This document shows, in pieces, positions 17,340-25,561 of a stretch of DNA of 46,284 bases. The DNA lies in contig JAPSGR010000013.1 of the NCBI GenBank assembly GCA_031177355.1, positions 1 to 46,284 on the forward strand, read 5' to 3'. The translations under genes and the position numbers were made by a program. Below the pieces are notes generated by a model. It was not told where the DNA came from, searched no databases, and worked only from the letters and a program-made list of their open reading frames with translations. This DNA comes from Candidatus Nitrosocosmicus sp. Lineage in GTDB: Archaea > Thermoproteota > Nitrososphaeria > Nitrososphaerales > Nitrososphaeraceae. Each line of letters begins with the position of its first letter. Positions within the stretch are counted from its first letter, which is position 1.

Positions 17340-18134
17340 TTGGTGTCTAATGAAAATTTTTTCAACAACGAAATACTTGGAGGATTAGAAGAATTAGGAT
17401 TATCAAAATATGAGGCATCAGCTTATTTAGGGCTATTGGGTAAAGGAATGATTTCTGCCACAGAGTTAGCATTTTGTTCAGATTTGCCTAGAACAAAGAT
17501 TTATTTTATATTGAAGAAATTGGAAAAAAAAAATTTGGTATTTATAAATAACCAAAAGCCACTAATGTTTAGAGCTCTTCCCCCTAAAGATTCGTTCAAT
17601 AAGATGTTAGATAAATATGAGAAGAAAGTCAAGGAGCTTAAGGATATTGTTAATTTACTGCAACGAATTAGTGAAGAGGGGCTCAAGAAAAAGGGTTTGG
17701 AAGAGCACAGGTATTTGATACTCAATCAAATGTATACAGATAAAAAAATTATCGAACTCATAAAGACGGCTCGTGAGACTATCAATATTACAATAAATTC
17801 ATGGGGAACTATACTTTTAAAATCTGTTAAGGATGAAATACTAAAGGCATTAATTAGAGGGGTAAAGGTTAAAATTTTATTTGATAATAGTTCTGATGCT
17901 GATTCTATAATCTTACCAAACGGTGTCGATAAGAAAAAGGCTATAATAAGTACAAACATGTTCATTTATGATAACGATATAGCAATCATAATCAATAACG
18001 ATGGAACCAAATCGGCTTATTTTGATTCACATGAAATATTCAAAACAGTTTTGAGTAACCATTTTAATTACGTCTGGCAATTAGAAAACAACGCTAAAAT
18101 AAAAGGTACTCAAATTGAATCGTTAAGCATCTAG
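17340..18134 (+). CDS. TrmB-family transcriptional regulator
   Basis: A 264-residue TrmB-like regulator. The N-terminal winged helix is LGGLEELGLSKYEASAYLGLLGKGMISATELAFCSDLPRTKIYFILKKLEKKNLV (about residues 13-68), followed by a coiled-coil dimerisation helix (KMLDKYEKKVKELKDIVNLL). A C-terminal PLD-like domain with IKTARETINITINSW and ILFDNSS comes next. No sugar-binding TrmB_C motif is obvious, so the ligand is unknown. The start is TTG 17340 or GTG 17343. It overlaps the convergent nnrD by four bases at the stops. Confidence 0.85.
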   Translation: MVSNENFFNNEILGGLEELGLSKYEASAYLGLLGKGMISATELAFCSDLPRTKIYFILKKLEKKNLVFINNQKPLMFRALPPKDSFNKMLDKYEKKVKELKDIVNLLQRISEEGLKKKGLEEHRYLILNQMYTDKKIIELIKTARETINITINSWGTILLKSVKDEILKALIRGVKVKILFDNSSDADSIILPNGVDKKKAIISTNMFIYDNDIAIIINNDGTKSAYFDSHEIFKTVLSNHFNYVWQLENNAKIKGTQIESLSI

Positions 18135-18997
18135 TCGCTGATTTTATCGTAATCCTTCATAACTCGCGGTAGTTCGAATAATAAATCTGAAGCAATCATA
18201 TGTAAACCTAATTTGTTAAATAGATTGAGACCGGCCATACCATTAAAAAACAATCCCAGTAAGCACGCATGAATTGGCTTGTACTTTGTCAGATATCCGG
18301 CTACCAGCCCAGAAAGAACATCTCCTGTGCCACCAACGGTGAGTGACGGAGTACTTCTTGGAATCACATAAACCTGATCACCATCAGTGACAATATTCCA
18401 GAATCCTTTTAATATGACAGTAAGACCATACTCCTTTGCCACTCTTTTGACGAGTTTTATTTGTTGCTCAAGATCACCGGATGGAAGTTCCCCAAACATT
18501 CTTTTAAATTCGCCAGCATGGGGTGTTACGACGGTTTTGGTATAGACTATTTTTTGTAGCACCTCAGGGATCAAAGCACCCGCATCTAAGAGTAACTGGA
18601 CATCCTGTTGAATTAACCCAGTAATCAATGATAATAACGCTTGAGATTTTGAAAAACTTAAGCCCATACCAACCGCCGCAGCATCTATTTTTTTTGGGAC
18701 AGAATTCAAAAGTCTTCTAACCGCACCATTCGTTAATTTATCATCAGCAAATGGGATGAAAATTAGATCCGGGGAAAATATTCTTGAAGATGCCAGATTA
18801 ATTTTTGGAATTGCAGTGTAGACCAGATCAGTACCGCTTCTTAAGGCGGCCATGGAAGATAGCAATGGAGCGCCATGGTATAATCGGCTGCCGCCAACAA
18901 TAAGAGTTATTCCATTTTCGCCTTTTCTCGAAAGTTTACGACGAGGAAGAATAATTTTTTGAATTAAATTCCGGTCCACGCTAGCATACGTTTCCAT
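18131..18997 (-). CDS. nnrD: ADP/ATP-dependent NAD(P)H-hydrate dehydratase
   Basis: A 288-residue ribokinase-fold enzyme of the YjeF C-terminal family, which repairs hydrated NAD(P)H. Motifs: GENGITLIVGGSRLYHGAPLLSSMAALRSGTDLVY at the N-terminus, VVTPHAGEFKRMFG in the middle, and the anion-hole/catalytic SLTVGGTGDVLSGLVAGYL near residues 215-235, then FFNGMAGLNLF. The epimerase domain (NnrE) normally fused in bacteria is absent, so the epimerase must be elsewhere or dispensable. ATG 18997. Convergent with the TrmB gene. Confidence 0.92.
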   Translation of the reverse strand: METYASVDRNLIQKIILPRRKLSRKGENGITLIVGGSRLYHGAPLLSSMAALRSGTDLVYTAIPKINLASSRIFSPDLIFIPFADDKLTNGAVRRLLNSVPKKIDAAAVGMGLSFSKSQALLSLITGLIQQDVQLLLDAGALIPEVLQKIVYTKTVVTPHAGEFKRMFGELPSGDLEQQIKLVKRVAKEYGLTVILKGFWNIVTDGDQVYVIPRSTPSLTVGGTGDVLSGLVAGYLTKYKPIHACLLGLFFNGMAGLNLFNKLGLHMIASDLLFELPRVMKDYDKISD

Positions 18998-19087
18998 TAC
19001 GAATTGTTATAGACGTTCTTTACATAATAACTAGTTGTTGTTTGAATAAATAAAAATAGGAGTTTAGTTGTATTGAACTTATAGAAC

Positions 19088-19291
19088 GTGTTACACTGTA
19101 CGAAGAGTAGGGAAAAAGAATTACAAGGTGAACATTTTGTTATAGAATCAATCGTACCTCCAGAAATTGATACTCACTTTCAACTATATGGAAAACACAT
19201 GTGGGAAGTTAACTATACTGAAAAATGCCCCAGGTGCGAAAAACGGATAGACGAATTTGGCTATTGTGCTTGTAACGGTTTCGTCGAATAG
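19088..19291 (+). CDS. Small zinc-ribbon protein (67 aa)
   Basis: A 67-residue frame from GTG 19088, with a C-terminal zinc knuckle CPRCEKRIDEFGYCAC (Cys47, Cys50, Cys60, Cys62). The N-terminal half has a helical/strand pattern (EHFVIESIVPPEIDTHFQLY). Function unknown. It is followed on the same strand by rpoP, another zinc ribbon and ahcY, but a 111-base gap with a clear TATA element separates it from rpoP. The exact start is uncertain. Confidence 0.55.
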   Translation: MLHCTKSREKELQGEHFVIESIVPPEIDTHFQLYGKHMWEVNYTEKCPRCEKRIDEFGYCACNGFVE

Positions 19292-19367
19292 CAAAAGTCA
19301 AACTCAAACCGACAGACAATTGATAAAGTATAACAAGATAGGATCTACCCAACAATAAAGGTCGAAA

Positions 19368-19380
19368 ATAATTATATACC
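19368..19380 (+). promoter_or_regulatory. TATA-like promoter of rpoP
   Basis: ATAATTATATACC lies about 28 bases before the rpoP ATG at 19403. This is the spacing expected for archaeal TBP/TFB promoters producing a leaderless mRNA, and no Shine-Dalgarno sequence precedes the ATG. Confidence 0.55.
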
Positions 19381-19402
19381 AGGTAGAATACAAAATATAT
19401 AT

Positions 19403-19567
19403 ATGAGTAACGAAGTCGTGGGCGCTGTAACCTATGAGTGTATGTCATGTGGAACCAATGTAACCGCCGAGGAATTATCATATCTACCAGAAATAAAATG
19501 TATCTGTGGGTTTAGAGTCTTCAGAAAAGTAAGGCAGCCGATAATAAAACAATTAAAAGCGATTTAA
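19403..19567 (+). CDS. rpoP: DNA-directed RNA polymerase subunit P (Rpb12-like)
   Basis: A 54-residue protein with the diagnostic zinc ribbon YECMSCG (Cys13, Cys16) and IKCICGFRVFRKVR (Cys33, Cys35), followed by the archaeal RpoP tail PIIKQLKAI. Rpb12/RpoP bridges Rpb2/Rpb3-type subunits in assembly of the archaeal RNA polymerase and supports open-complex formation. The ATG lies at leaderless distance from a TATA box. Its stop codon is immediately followed by the GTG of the next zinc-ribbon gene. Confidence 0.92.
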   Translation: MSNEVVGAVTYECMSCGTNVTAEELSYLPEIKCICGFRVFRKVRQPIIKQLKAI

Positions 19568-19732
19568 GTGAAAATAAGATGTCCCGATTGTAAGAGTGCG
19601 GCAGAACTTTCAGACAATTTCTCCGAAGTTAGATGCAAGAATTGTGGTTTTGATATGACTTACGGCGAGTATGTAAAGTATATCGCTTATAAGGATCCTA
19701 GATATTCAGATGTTCTTAGTGATTATAAGTGA
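19568..19732 (+). CDS. Zinc-ribbon protein (54 aa) downstream of rpoP
   Basis: A 54-residue frame beginning at GTG 19568, directly abutting the rpoP stop codon, so translation is probably coupled. Two knuckles, CPDC (Cys5, Cys8) and CKNCGF (Cys23, Cys26), form a classic zinc ribbon, followed by a Tyr-rich acidic tail (YGEYVKYIAYKDPRYSDVLSDYK). No family name recognised. Linkage to rpoP suggests a transcription or RNA-related role, which is inference only. Confidence 0.7.
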   Translation: MKIRCPDCKSAAELSDNFSEVRCKNCGFDMTYGEYVKYIAYKDPRYSDVLSDYK

Positions 19733-19781
19733 TAATAAATAAAGTTATAATTTATTAACAAAATTCACTTGATTCCTAAAT

Positions 19782-20999
19782 TTGAAACCAAATAATGATG
19801 TGGGCAAAGAGGAGTATTTTTGGGCTAAAGACAGAATGCCCATCTTAAGTAAAATAATAAAGAAATATTCCAATAACCAAATCTTGAGTGATATTAATAT
19901 AGGAATGTGCTTACATATCACAAAGGAGACGTCCGTATTGGTGATGGGTCTCTCGGGTGCCGGTGCAAACATTAAACTTTGTGCTGCCAATCCTTTATCG
20001 ACAAAAGATTCGATAAGAGATTTTTTGGTTCGTTCCAATATCAAAGTATTTGCAAACAAATCTACTGAGATTGATTCATTTTATTCAAATATGGACAAGG
20101 TACTTGACATAAAACCCAAGATAATAGTAGACGATGGAGGAGAGTTACATAAGAAAGCCACTGCTAGAAATTTGTCCTCGGTAGGTGGGACAGAAGAAAC
20201 TACATCAGGAGTAAATAGACTCAAGACACTAAGTCAAGAAGGCCGTTTATCATATCCTGTCATTGCCGTGAATGAATCTATAGCTAAGCAATTACTGGAT
20301 AATAGATTTGGGACTGGGCAGAGTACTATTGAAGGAATTATCAATGTAACAGGTGTTATTTTAGCAGGTAAAAAAATCGTGATTTGCGGCTATGGTTGGG
20401 TTGGTAAAGGGGTTGCAAAATGTGCTAAAGGCATGGGAGCCAAAGTAACATTAACAGAAGTAGATCCGATACGAGCAATTGAAGCTTTTTTTGATGGGTA
20501 TGAAGTAAAAGTACTGGAGAAGGTATTACCTGAGAACGATATTTTTATAACATGTACTGGTCAAACTGATGTAATAGGTAGAGATCATTTTGACAAGCTA
20601 AAAGACGGAGCAATATTATGTAACGCTGGCCACTTTGATGTGGAGGTTGATGTTAATTATTTGAAAAGTCTTGATCCCAATCACTATGAGGTCAAAGATA
20701 AGGTTACCTGCTACGAAATTGGAAATTCCCGAAGCAAGAAGCGGATATATGTGCTATCCGAAGGAAGAGTTATTAATCTGGTTGGAGCTGAAGGGAATTC
20801 ACCTGAAGTAATGGATATTTCATTTTCTAACCAGTTCTTGGCAATCGTTTATTTGCTCAAAAATGGATATAGATTATCGCATAAAGTATACAAACCCCCA
20901 AAGAAATTAGATACCAAGATCGCCCGTTTAGTTCTAGACGCATACGGGTTAAAAATTGACACCTTGACTTCAAAACAAGCAGCATACTTTACACAATAA
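19782..20999 (+). CDS. ahcY: Adenosylhomocysteinase (SAH hydrolase)
   Basis: Removes S-adenosylhomocysteine, the by-product of methyltransferases, by splitting it to adenosine and homocysteine. The 405-residue archaeal-length protein has the catalytic Lys/Asp region AVNESIAKQLLDNRFGTGQS near residues 163-182, the NAD-binding Rossmann loop VICGYGWVGKGVAKCAKGMGA near 200-220, FITCTGQTDVIG, LCNAGHFDVEVD, and the C-terminal LVLDAYGLKIDTLTSKQAAYF. The start is TTG 19782; GTG 19800 would remove six residues. It begins 49 bases after the zinc-ribbon gene. Confidence 0.96.
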   Translation: MKPNNDVGKEEYFWAKDRMPILSKIIKKYSNNQILSDINIGMCLHITKETSVLVMGLSGAGANIKLCAANPLSTKDSIRDFLVRSNIKVFANKSTEIDSFYSNMDKVLDIKPKIIVDDGGELHKKATARNLSSVGGTEETTSGVNRLKTLSQEGRLSYPVIAVNESIAKQLLDNRFGTGQSTIEGIINVTGVILAGKKIVICGYGWVGKGVAKCAKGMGAKVTLTEVDPIRAIEAFFDGYEVKVLEKVLPENDIFITCTGQTDVIGRDHFDKLKDGAILCNAGHFDVEVDVNYLKSLDPNHYEVKDKVTCYEIGNSRSKKRIYVLSEGRVINLVGAEGNSPEVMDISFSNQFLAIVYLLKNGYRLSHKVYKPPKKLDTKIARLVLDAYGLKIDTLTSKQAAYFTQ

Positions 21000-21360
21000 C
21001 TTATTTGATTTGTTACAAATCAATATGTTATACAACCTTACCTCTACCTTTTTTTAGAATCAGTGTCTTTTGTTTATGATAAAGTATCTCCAGAATACAG
21101 AATACAGAATACAAAATAAAATTACAAGATACAGAAGCTAATCTTTTCTCTGTTTGTCCGAGTCTAAGTATAGGTAATGTGAAGCAAAAACCAGTTGCAT
21201 TTAATATATGCAGACAAGTTCTCTTTTAAGCAACAACGGCTGCTGAGGTTTGTTTCACTTAAAACAAGACATTATTGTTTGTTGCATTATTACCCTCCCA
21301 ATTCTCTTTCACATATTTTCGAAAATCATAATGAATCCTTTGCAACCATAATTACAAGCT
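21000..21360. other. Intergenic region, 361 bases
   Basis: The gap lies between convergent ahcY and nob1. It holds a short 7-bp tandem repeat (21091-21118) and an imperfect long-range pairing GCAACAA/TTGTTGC (near 21231 and 21280). I see no tRNA and no convincing ORF; the 60-codon frame crossing into nob1 looks random. Confidence 0.5.
21091..21118. repeat. 7-bp microsatellite
   Basis: Three exact copies of CAGAATA (21091-21111) are followed by a variant CAAAATA. The repeat lies in untranslated sequence after ahcY and could be a slippage-prone, strain-variable tract. Confidence 0.85.
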
Positions 21361-21849
21361 TTAGATTTTTCTCCTAATTACTAACAAGTTGCCGCACTCT
21401 TTGCAGAATTCCATACTGTTTGTAAAGAATAATTTACATATACTACAGTATTTCATTGTAGTTCTCATAGTAAAATTTTTTTTTCCAGGTATTTCTGTTT
21501 TTAAGCAGAGATGCTTTGCTAGGTTCACCAACGAAAAATCTGTAGATAATATTGGGATATTGAGCTGCAGTCCCAAAGCGATAACAGAGCAATCTGCTAA
21601 AGAAAGTCTTTTTTGACCAACTTCGATCTCTTTTTTTCTTACTTTAGAAATGTTATCTTTTGAGGCATCAATTAAACGAACTTTTCCCAATGTTAATAAA
21701 AGATCTAGTGCATCGATATTTTTTTTTATATGCTTAATTTCGTCATATATTTCAGGTGTAATAAAATAAATGTAATCAAAAGTTGATTGATAGGGTATTC
21801 CAATATAAAAGATATTAGAATCAGTTGCAAATTTTTTAGGCGAAACCAA
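21361..21849 (-). CDS. nob1: Nob1-like endonuclease (PIN domain + zinc ribbon)
   Basis: Nob1 cleaves the 3' end of pre-16S rRNA during small-subunit maturation. The 162-residue protein has the PIN domain acidic residues in ATDSNIFY (Asp9), FITPEIYDEIKH (Glu33/Glu37 region), LSLADCSVIAL and IPILSTDFSLVNLA. A C-terminal zinc ribbon CSIC...CKECG (about residues 134-153) distinguishes archaeal Nob1 from VapC toxins. The start is TTG 21849. It overlaps the NAD kinase gene by 14 bases, so the two are co-transcribed, and there is no antitoxin next to it. Confidence 0.9.
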   Translation of the reverse strand: MVSPKKFATDSNIFYIGIPYQSTFDYIYFITPEIYDEIKHIKKNIDALDLLLTLGKVRLIDASKDNISKVRKKEIEVGQKRLSLADCSVIALGLQLNIPILSTDFSLVNLAKHLCLKTEIPGKKNFTMRTTMKYCSICKLFFTNSMEFCKECGNLLVIRRKI

Positions 21850-22663
21850 GTTTGGTCAATTGCCTTACATTATTTTTATTGAATCTAATAAATAAGGCAT
21901 CATCTTTGTATTTTATGATCTCAATAGATCTGTTCTTTGGTATTTCTTGAGTGATTTGACCGTCCATGATTAGTTGCGTATCGTGATTTGCGCTTACTTT
22001 AAGAATATTTAAAGGTGAGACAAAAGATGGCATTCTATTAACTGAACCAATTGGAGTAATTAGAACACAATCTAAATGTTCATGAAGGATAGGCCCGTTG
22101 TTTGAAAGGGAGTGACCAGTCGAACCTGTGGGAGTCGAGATTATTACCCCGTCCATTTTTTGACTCAAAATGCTATCGTTTATAGACAAGCTAAAAATCG
22201 GGGTCTTGTCAAGTTCGGATCGCATTAATACGAAATCGTTAAGGACAGGTACTGTACTTTGATTTTCAAAATGCGCTATTATCCGTGTCCGTTTGTCTAA
22301 AATAAATTCTCCGTTCAGTAGAGGTTCTATGATGTTGCAGACCGAATTCTTTCCGACTTCCGAAAGAATTCCGCGAGTACCTCCAGCATTAATACATAGG
22401 ACAGGCACCTCTGGAGGTAACGTTCTAAATGCCTTTATAGTTGTACCATCTCCCCCTATAGCTATTGCTAGATCAATTTTGCTCTTTGGCATAGGATTCG
22501 AATTATCGAATTTTTCTCTTTTGAATTCTAGTATCTCAACTCCCTTTCTAATCATTTTGTCTTTCAATAAGAGAGAAACCTCCTCGGATTCCTCGTTGTT
22601 CCGTTTTGTAAAGAAGGCAACGAGACGAATTCTATTGTTCAAACGTTTAATGTTAATTAACAC
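21836..22663 (-). CDS. nadK: NAD kinase
   Basis: Phosphorylates NAD to NADP. The 275-residue protein shows the GGDG nucleotide motif at residues 70-73 (LAIAIGGDGTTIKAFR), the conserved NAGGTRGILSEV strand, VISTPTGSTGHSLSNNGPIL, and the C-terminal LIMDGQ segment. This is the archaeal short form without an extra phosphatase domain. The start is GTG 22663. It is first gene of a two-gene unit with nob1 (14-base overlap). A 618-base non-coding region lies upstream. Confidence 0.95.
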   Translation of the reverse strand: MLINIKRLNNRIRLVAFFTKRNNEESEEVSLLLKDKMIRKGVEILEFKREKFDNSNPMPKSKIDLAIAIGGDGTTIKAFRTLPPEVPVLCINAGGTRGILSEVGKNSVCNIIEPLLNGEFILDKRTRIIAHFENQSTVPVLNDFVLMRSELDKTPIFSLSINDSILSQKMDGVIISTPTGSTGHSLSNNGPILHEHLDCVLITPIGSVNRMPSFVSPLNILKVSANHDTQLIMDGQITQEIPKNRSIEIIKYKDDALFIRFNKNNVRQLTKLGFA

Positions 22664-22825
22664 GGGTATATTTTTTTACTCTTTATCTTAATCTGGCCGG
22701 TTTTTCTGGATTTTGATAGAATAATCTACTGATACTATACCTTTATTTATTCGGCATTTGATGTATATTTAAAAAGCATTTGAGGATTGAGAATTAATTT
22801 GATTTCATAGGAGATATACGCTCAG

Positions 22826-22861
22826 AGATAGCTATCTGACTGACCTTCTACCCGAGTAGAA
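22826..22861. other. Palindrome plus tetraloop hairpin (possible ncRNA or regulator site)
   Basis: The perfect 12-bp palindrome AGATAGCTATCT (22826-22837) is followed after eight bases by TTCTAC-CCGA-GTAGAA (22846-22861), a perfect 6-bp stem with a four-base loop. The two elements sit in an otherwise unstructured AT-rich spacer about 165 bases upstream of nadK. Either a DNA operator or part of a small RNA is possible. Confidence 0.35.
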
Positions 22862-23240
22862 AGAGATCGTTGGGACATACACATTCAGATATAACCTCCT
22901 GTTGCTAAATATTATCCGACATTATTATTATATACGTAAAAAATTATAACTTTTCGTGATAGTTTAATACAATAATGTTCTGTTCTCATTAAGAGTTAAG
23001 TTGAAATTGAAGGATTGGTCAAATGAATTTGAAATCAGATACAGGATTATTTATTGTACGGTAGAAAAATTTTAGATTGATTTTAAACAGGCTATACATA
23101 AAAGGTTAGACGATGAACTAAGGGACTAATAATGAAAAGATTTTGTTTGCCTTTATTCTAATGCTAACAGGTATTTGAGGTGTAAAAGTAATATCAAAGC
23201 CGATGATGAGCACAAGTCGTAAATTTATAATTAAAATTAC

Positions 23241-23250
23241 ATTTATATTA
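23241..23250 (+). promoter_or_regulatory. TATA-like element upstream of tRNA-Ile
   Basis: The AT-rich ATTTATATTA lies about 32-41 bases before the mature tRNA 5' end. This allows a short 5' leader to be removed by RNase P. A second AT-rich element (23264-23273) seems too close to the gene. Confidence 0.35.
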
Positions 23251-23281
23251 GAAAAATAAGGCCTTTAAAAATTAACAAATA

Positions 23282-23355
23282 GGGCCGATAGCTCAGCTTG
23301 GTGGAGCGTTCGACTGATAATCGAAAGGCCGAGGGTTCAAATCCCTTTCGGCCCA
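23282..23355 (+). tRNA. tRNA-Ile (GAT)
   Basis: Complete cloverleaf: acceptor GGGCCGA/TCGGCCC, D stem GCTC/GAGC, anticodon stem TTCGA/TCGAA with loop CTGATAA (anticodon GAT), T stem GAGGG/CCCTT with loop TTCAAAT, discriminator A. No intron; CCA not encoded. It stands alone in about 1.5 kb without protein genes, a typical integration target, although I see no integrase or att duplication here. Confidence 0.97.
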
Positions 23356-24212
23356 TAATATAACAAGAGATTCATTTAAATTAATAGACTCAACTATACA
23401 GAAAACGTGTTATTCTAATTAGCCGAATTGATACCTCCTCCTTGGGCTTAGTTCAAACATTTTTTATAATTCACAAATAAAATGTAAATTGGAAAATAAG
23501 TACGTGATGAATTAATTAATTATCCTAACTTTAGTTACCTTATTTCGATTAACTCGTTCAGATTGAAAGAACTTTCTTCCTATGTCACATGATTCAATCA
23601 AAAATTTTTTTATCTTTAAGTTTTCCAACATAATTTCTTATGAACGGCTTTACTGTGCTAGGAGATTTTGAGAGCATATCAAAGACATTTACAATAGCAA
23701 ATGGTGAGGAATGACCCAACTTTTTTTCGCCCTTAGAAATTTAAGGATTTCCGAACTATAGTCTTACCATTTATTAGAAATTCCGACAAAATTAAAGTAT
23801 TAAATTTAACTATTATTATTTTCGCACGGATGTATAATCTATCTGTTGTTGATTTTGCATCTTTTTTTTATGTTCTTACTACATTTTAGATTGGTCACCT
23901 TCAAAGGAATAAAACTAATTTGACCAGAAATCTCAAATAACATGAGAAATCGATTTAGTAAAAGTATGTACTATAATATGTGCTTCTCAGATATGATTTC
24001 GGCCTAAGAACCAGACTATAACAGGTGATAACCTGGTGGAGTTGAATCTAATTTTATATTATATAATTACCTTTATATTTTGATAAAATTAGTAAATCTT
24101 CGATATTTAGTTTAAGAATTTAAAAAAAGCAAGTCGTAATTTTCTAACTAATTATTTCAAAAGAATAATGGAAAAAAAGGATATGGTATTACCGAATAAA
24201 GAACTTTTGGTA
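23356..24212. other. Non-coding region, 857 bases, downstream of tRNA-Ile
   Basis: No supported gene. Only very short frames occur, for example 24 codons from ATG 23640. A box-C-like GTGATGA at 23504-23510 has no CTGA partner. Near 24010-24037 the segments ACCAG/CTGGT and CAGGT-GATA-ACCTG give overlapping alternative hairpins. The region looks like decayed or regulatory AT-rich sequence. Confidence 0.5.
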
Positions 24213-24974
24213 CTATAACGTATTATTCAGCATTTGGTTTATTACATCGTCGAAAACCTCTAAAGGTTGAGCTCCTTCAATGGCAGCAATCCTTGTAGAG
24301 TTTTCTTTGAGAATTAGAAAAGTGGGAGTACTTGCTAACCCCAAATTCTTGGCAAACATGTCATTTTCAACTACTAGGGGATTATGTTTATGAGAATCTA
24401 AACATTCTGTAAATGCAGAAATATTATCTATATTTGTATTTCTAGCAAAATCTATTAAACTCTCACGTGTGATCCACCCAGTATTTTCACCCCTTGAATT
24501 CCTATATACTTCATCATGAAATTCCCAATACTTGTTTTGATCTGCTGCACAATACGATGCCTCGGCTCCAAGCGTGGAAAGTTTATCTTGAGGTAGGTCA
24601 TTAATAACGAGGTCCTTAAAGCCAAATCTAACAATACCTGAATCAACATATTTGGAAATCAAATCATCTTTAGTCTCTTGGTTGAATCGCGCACAAAAAG
24701 GACATTGGTAATCTCCAAACTCGATAATATTTATTGTGGCATTATCGCTCCCAATTGCTTTTGCTCCAGGAATGACAGGTGTCGTCAAATTAGATATTAT
24801 TTGTTGAATATTTTCAGGGCCAGATGATGACGACGATGAATCGTTATTATTCCCAAAATTAGAAAAAGCCGTTATTGATCCACCTATTAAAAGTGCACCA
24901 AATAAGATTGCCATAATTGTAACTTTACGATAACTAGTTTTATTTCCTCGTGGCTTTCTGTTTCTATGCTTCAA
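24213..24974 (-). CDS. DsbA-like thioredoxin-fold protein, membrane-anchored
   Basis: A 253-residue protein with a cationic N-terminus (KHRNRKPRGNKTSYRKV), one membrane anchor at about residues 18-36 (IMAILFGALLIGGSITAF), a Ser/Asn-rich linker, then a DsbA/thioredoxin_4 domain. The active site CPFC lies in FGDYQCPFCARF near residues 87-98, and the cis-Pro loop is STPTFLIL near 216. It probably faces the outside and forms or reshuffles disulfides in exported proteins. Several DsbA-like proteins are usual in ammonia-oxidising archaea. The start is TTG 24974. Monocistronic. Confidence 0.9.
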   Translation of the reverse strand: MKHRNRKPRGNKTSYRKVTIMAILFGALLIGGSITAFSNFGNNNDSSSSSSGPENIQQIISNLTTPVIPGAKAIGSDNATINIIEFGDYQCPFCARFNQETKDDLISKYVDSGIVRFGFKDLVINDLPQDKLSTLGAEASYCAADQNKYWEFHDEVYRNSRGENTGWITRESLIDFARNTNIDNISAFTECLDSHKHNPLVVENDMFAKNLGLASTPTFLILKENSTRIAAIEGAQPLEVFDDVINQMLNNTL

Positions 24975-25053
24975 TTTATAACAATAAATAAAATGTCGAT
25001 CCGTTATTTAAAATAAATATTTTTGAAATTTCAAATTGTTGGCCTCTAAATTC

Positions 25054-25473
25054 CTAATTTAATTTAGATAAAATTAATTGGTATGCCTTTTCTGCCTGAT
25101 CTTTTTTGGGTAGTTGAACAAAAAAAACATTACTTTGGGAAGATTCATGCGGAGTTATTCCCAGCATACCAGATGAAGCCAAAAATTTAAAAAAATCCGT
25201 AGTCTCATTTGCATATAGAAGAAAATCAAATTCCAAATTCGTCCTTAGAAAATTTATATTAAGATTCACAAAAACATGATGTCCATCATCATAAATATTC
25301 AGATTAGTATCGATCAAATTTGACTTTCCGTAAGACTCTCTCATTATGGATTCAAATAACTGCGTTTCAACCAACAAGCATGGGACCTTAGTTTGGTTAT
25401 AACTTATCAGAGAGTAGCCAAATTTATGGACATTTGCAATGAAATCCTCAAGTGTATTTAAATCTCTATTCAA
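25054..25473 (-). CDS. Hypothetical protein, 139 aa
   Basis: A 139-residue soluble alpha/beta protein without a recognised motif. A helical N-terminus (TLEDFIANVHKFGYSL) precedes beta-rich segments (HHVFVNLNINFLRTNLEFDFLLYA) and a terminal helix (DQAEKAYQLILSKL). The start is TTG 25473. It follows the AAA ATPase gene by 88 bases on the same strand and could be the third gene of that transcription unit, although the gap leaves room for its own promoter. Confidence 0.6.
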   Translation of the reverse strand: MNRDLNTLEDFIANVHKFGYSLISYNQTKVPCLLVETQLFESIMRESYGKSNLIDTNLNIYDDGHHVFVNLNINFLRTNLEFDFLLYANETTDFFKFLASSGMLGITPHESSQSNVFFVQLPKKDQAEKAYQLILSKLN

Positions 25474-25561
25474 TTAGCTTATTACAAAGACGATCAACTA
25501 TGCATATTAATATTTTACCTTGTCAAGATAAGATCATTAAAATGCATTTGACTAACTACGA

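Larger units (their letters stand above)
22664..23281. other. Non-coding region, 618 bases, between nadK and tRNA-Ile
   Basis: No plausible protein gene. It contains the palindrome AGATAGCTATCT (22826-22837) and a 6-bp hairpin with a CCGA tetraloop (22846-22861), a candidate structured transcript or regulator site. An isolated box-C-like GATGATGA occurs at 23202-23209 without matching D boxes. The last part holds the tRNA-Ile promoter. Confidence 0.5.

Noticed and set aside
21195-21377. 60-codon frame between ahcY and nob1
   Set aside because: Composition looks random, it overlaps the nob1 3' end and no motif is visible.
21361-21849. VapC-type toxin
   Set aside because: The PIN domain is followed by a C-terminal zinc ribbon and overlaps NAD kinase without an antitoxin, which fits Nob1.
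23195-23240. C/D sRNA from GATGATGA near 23202
   Set aside because: No CTGA follows within a plausible distance.
23640-23714. 24-residue ORF downstream of tRNA-Ile
   Set aside because: It is too short, with no motif or promoter context; chance frame in AT-rich sequence.
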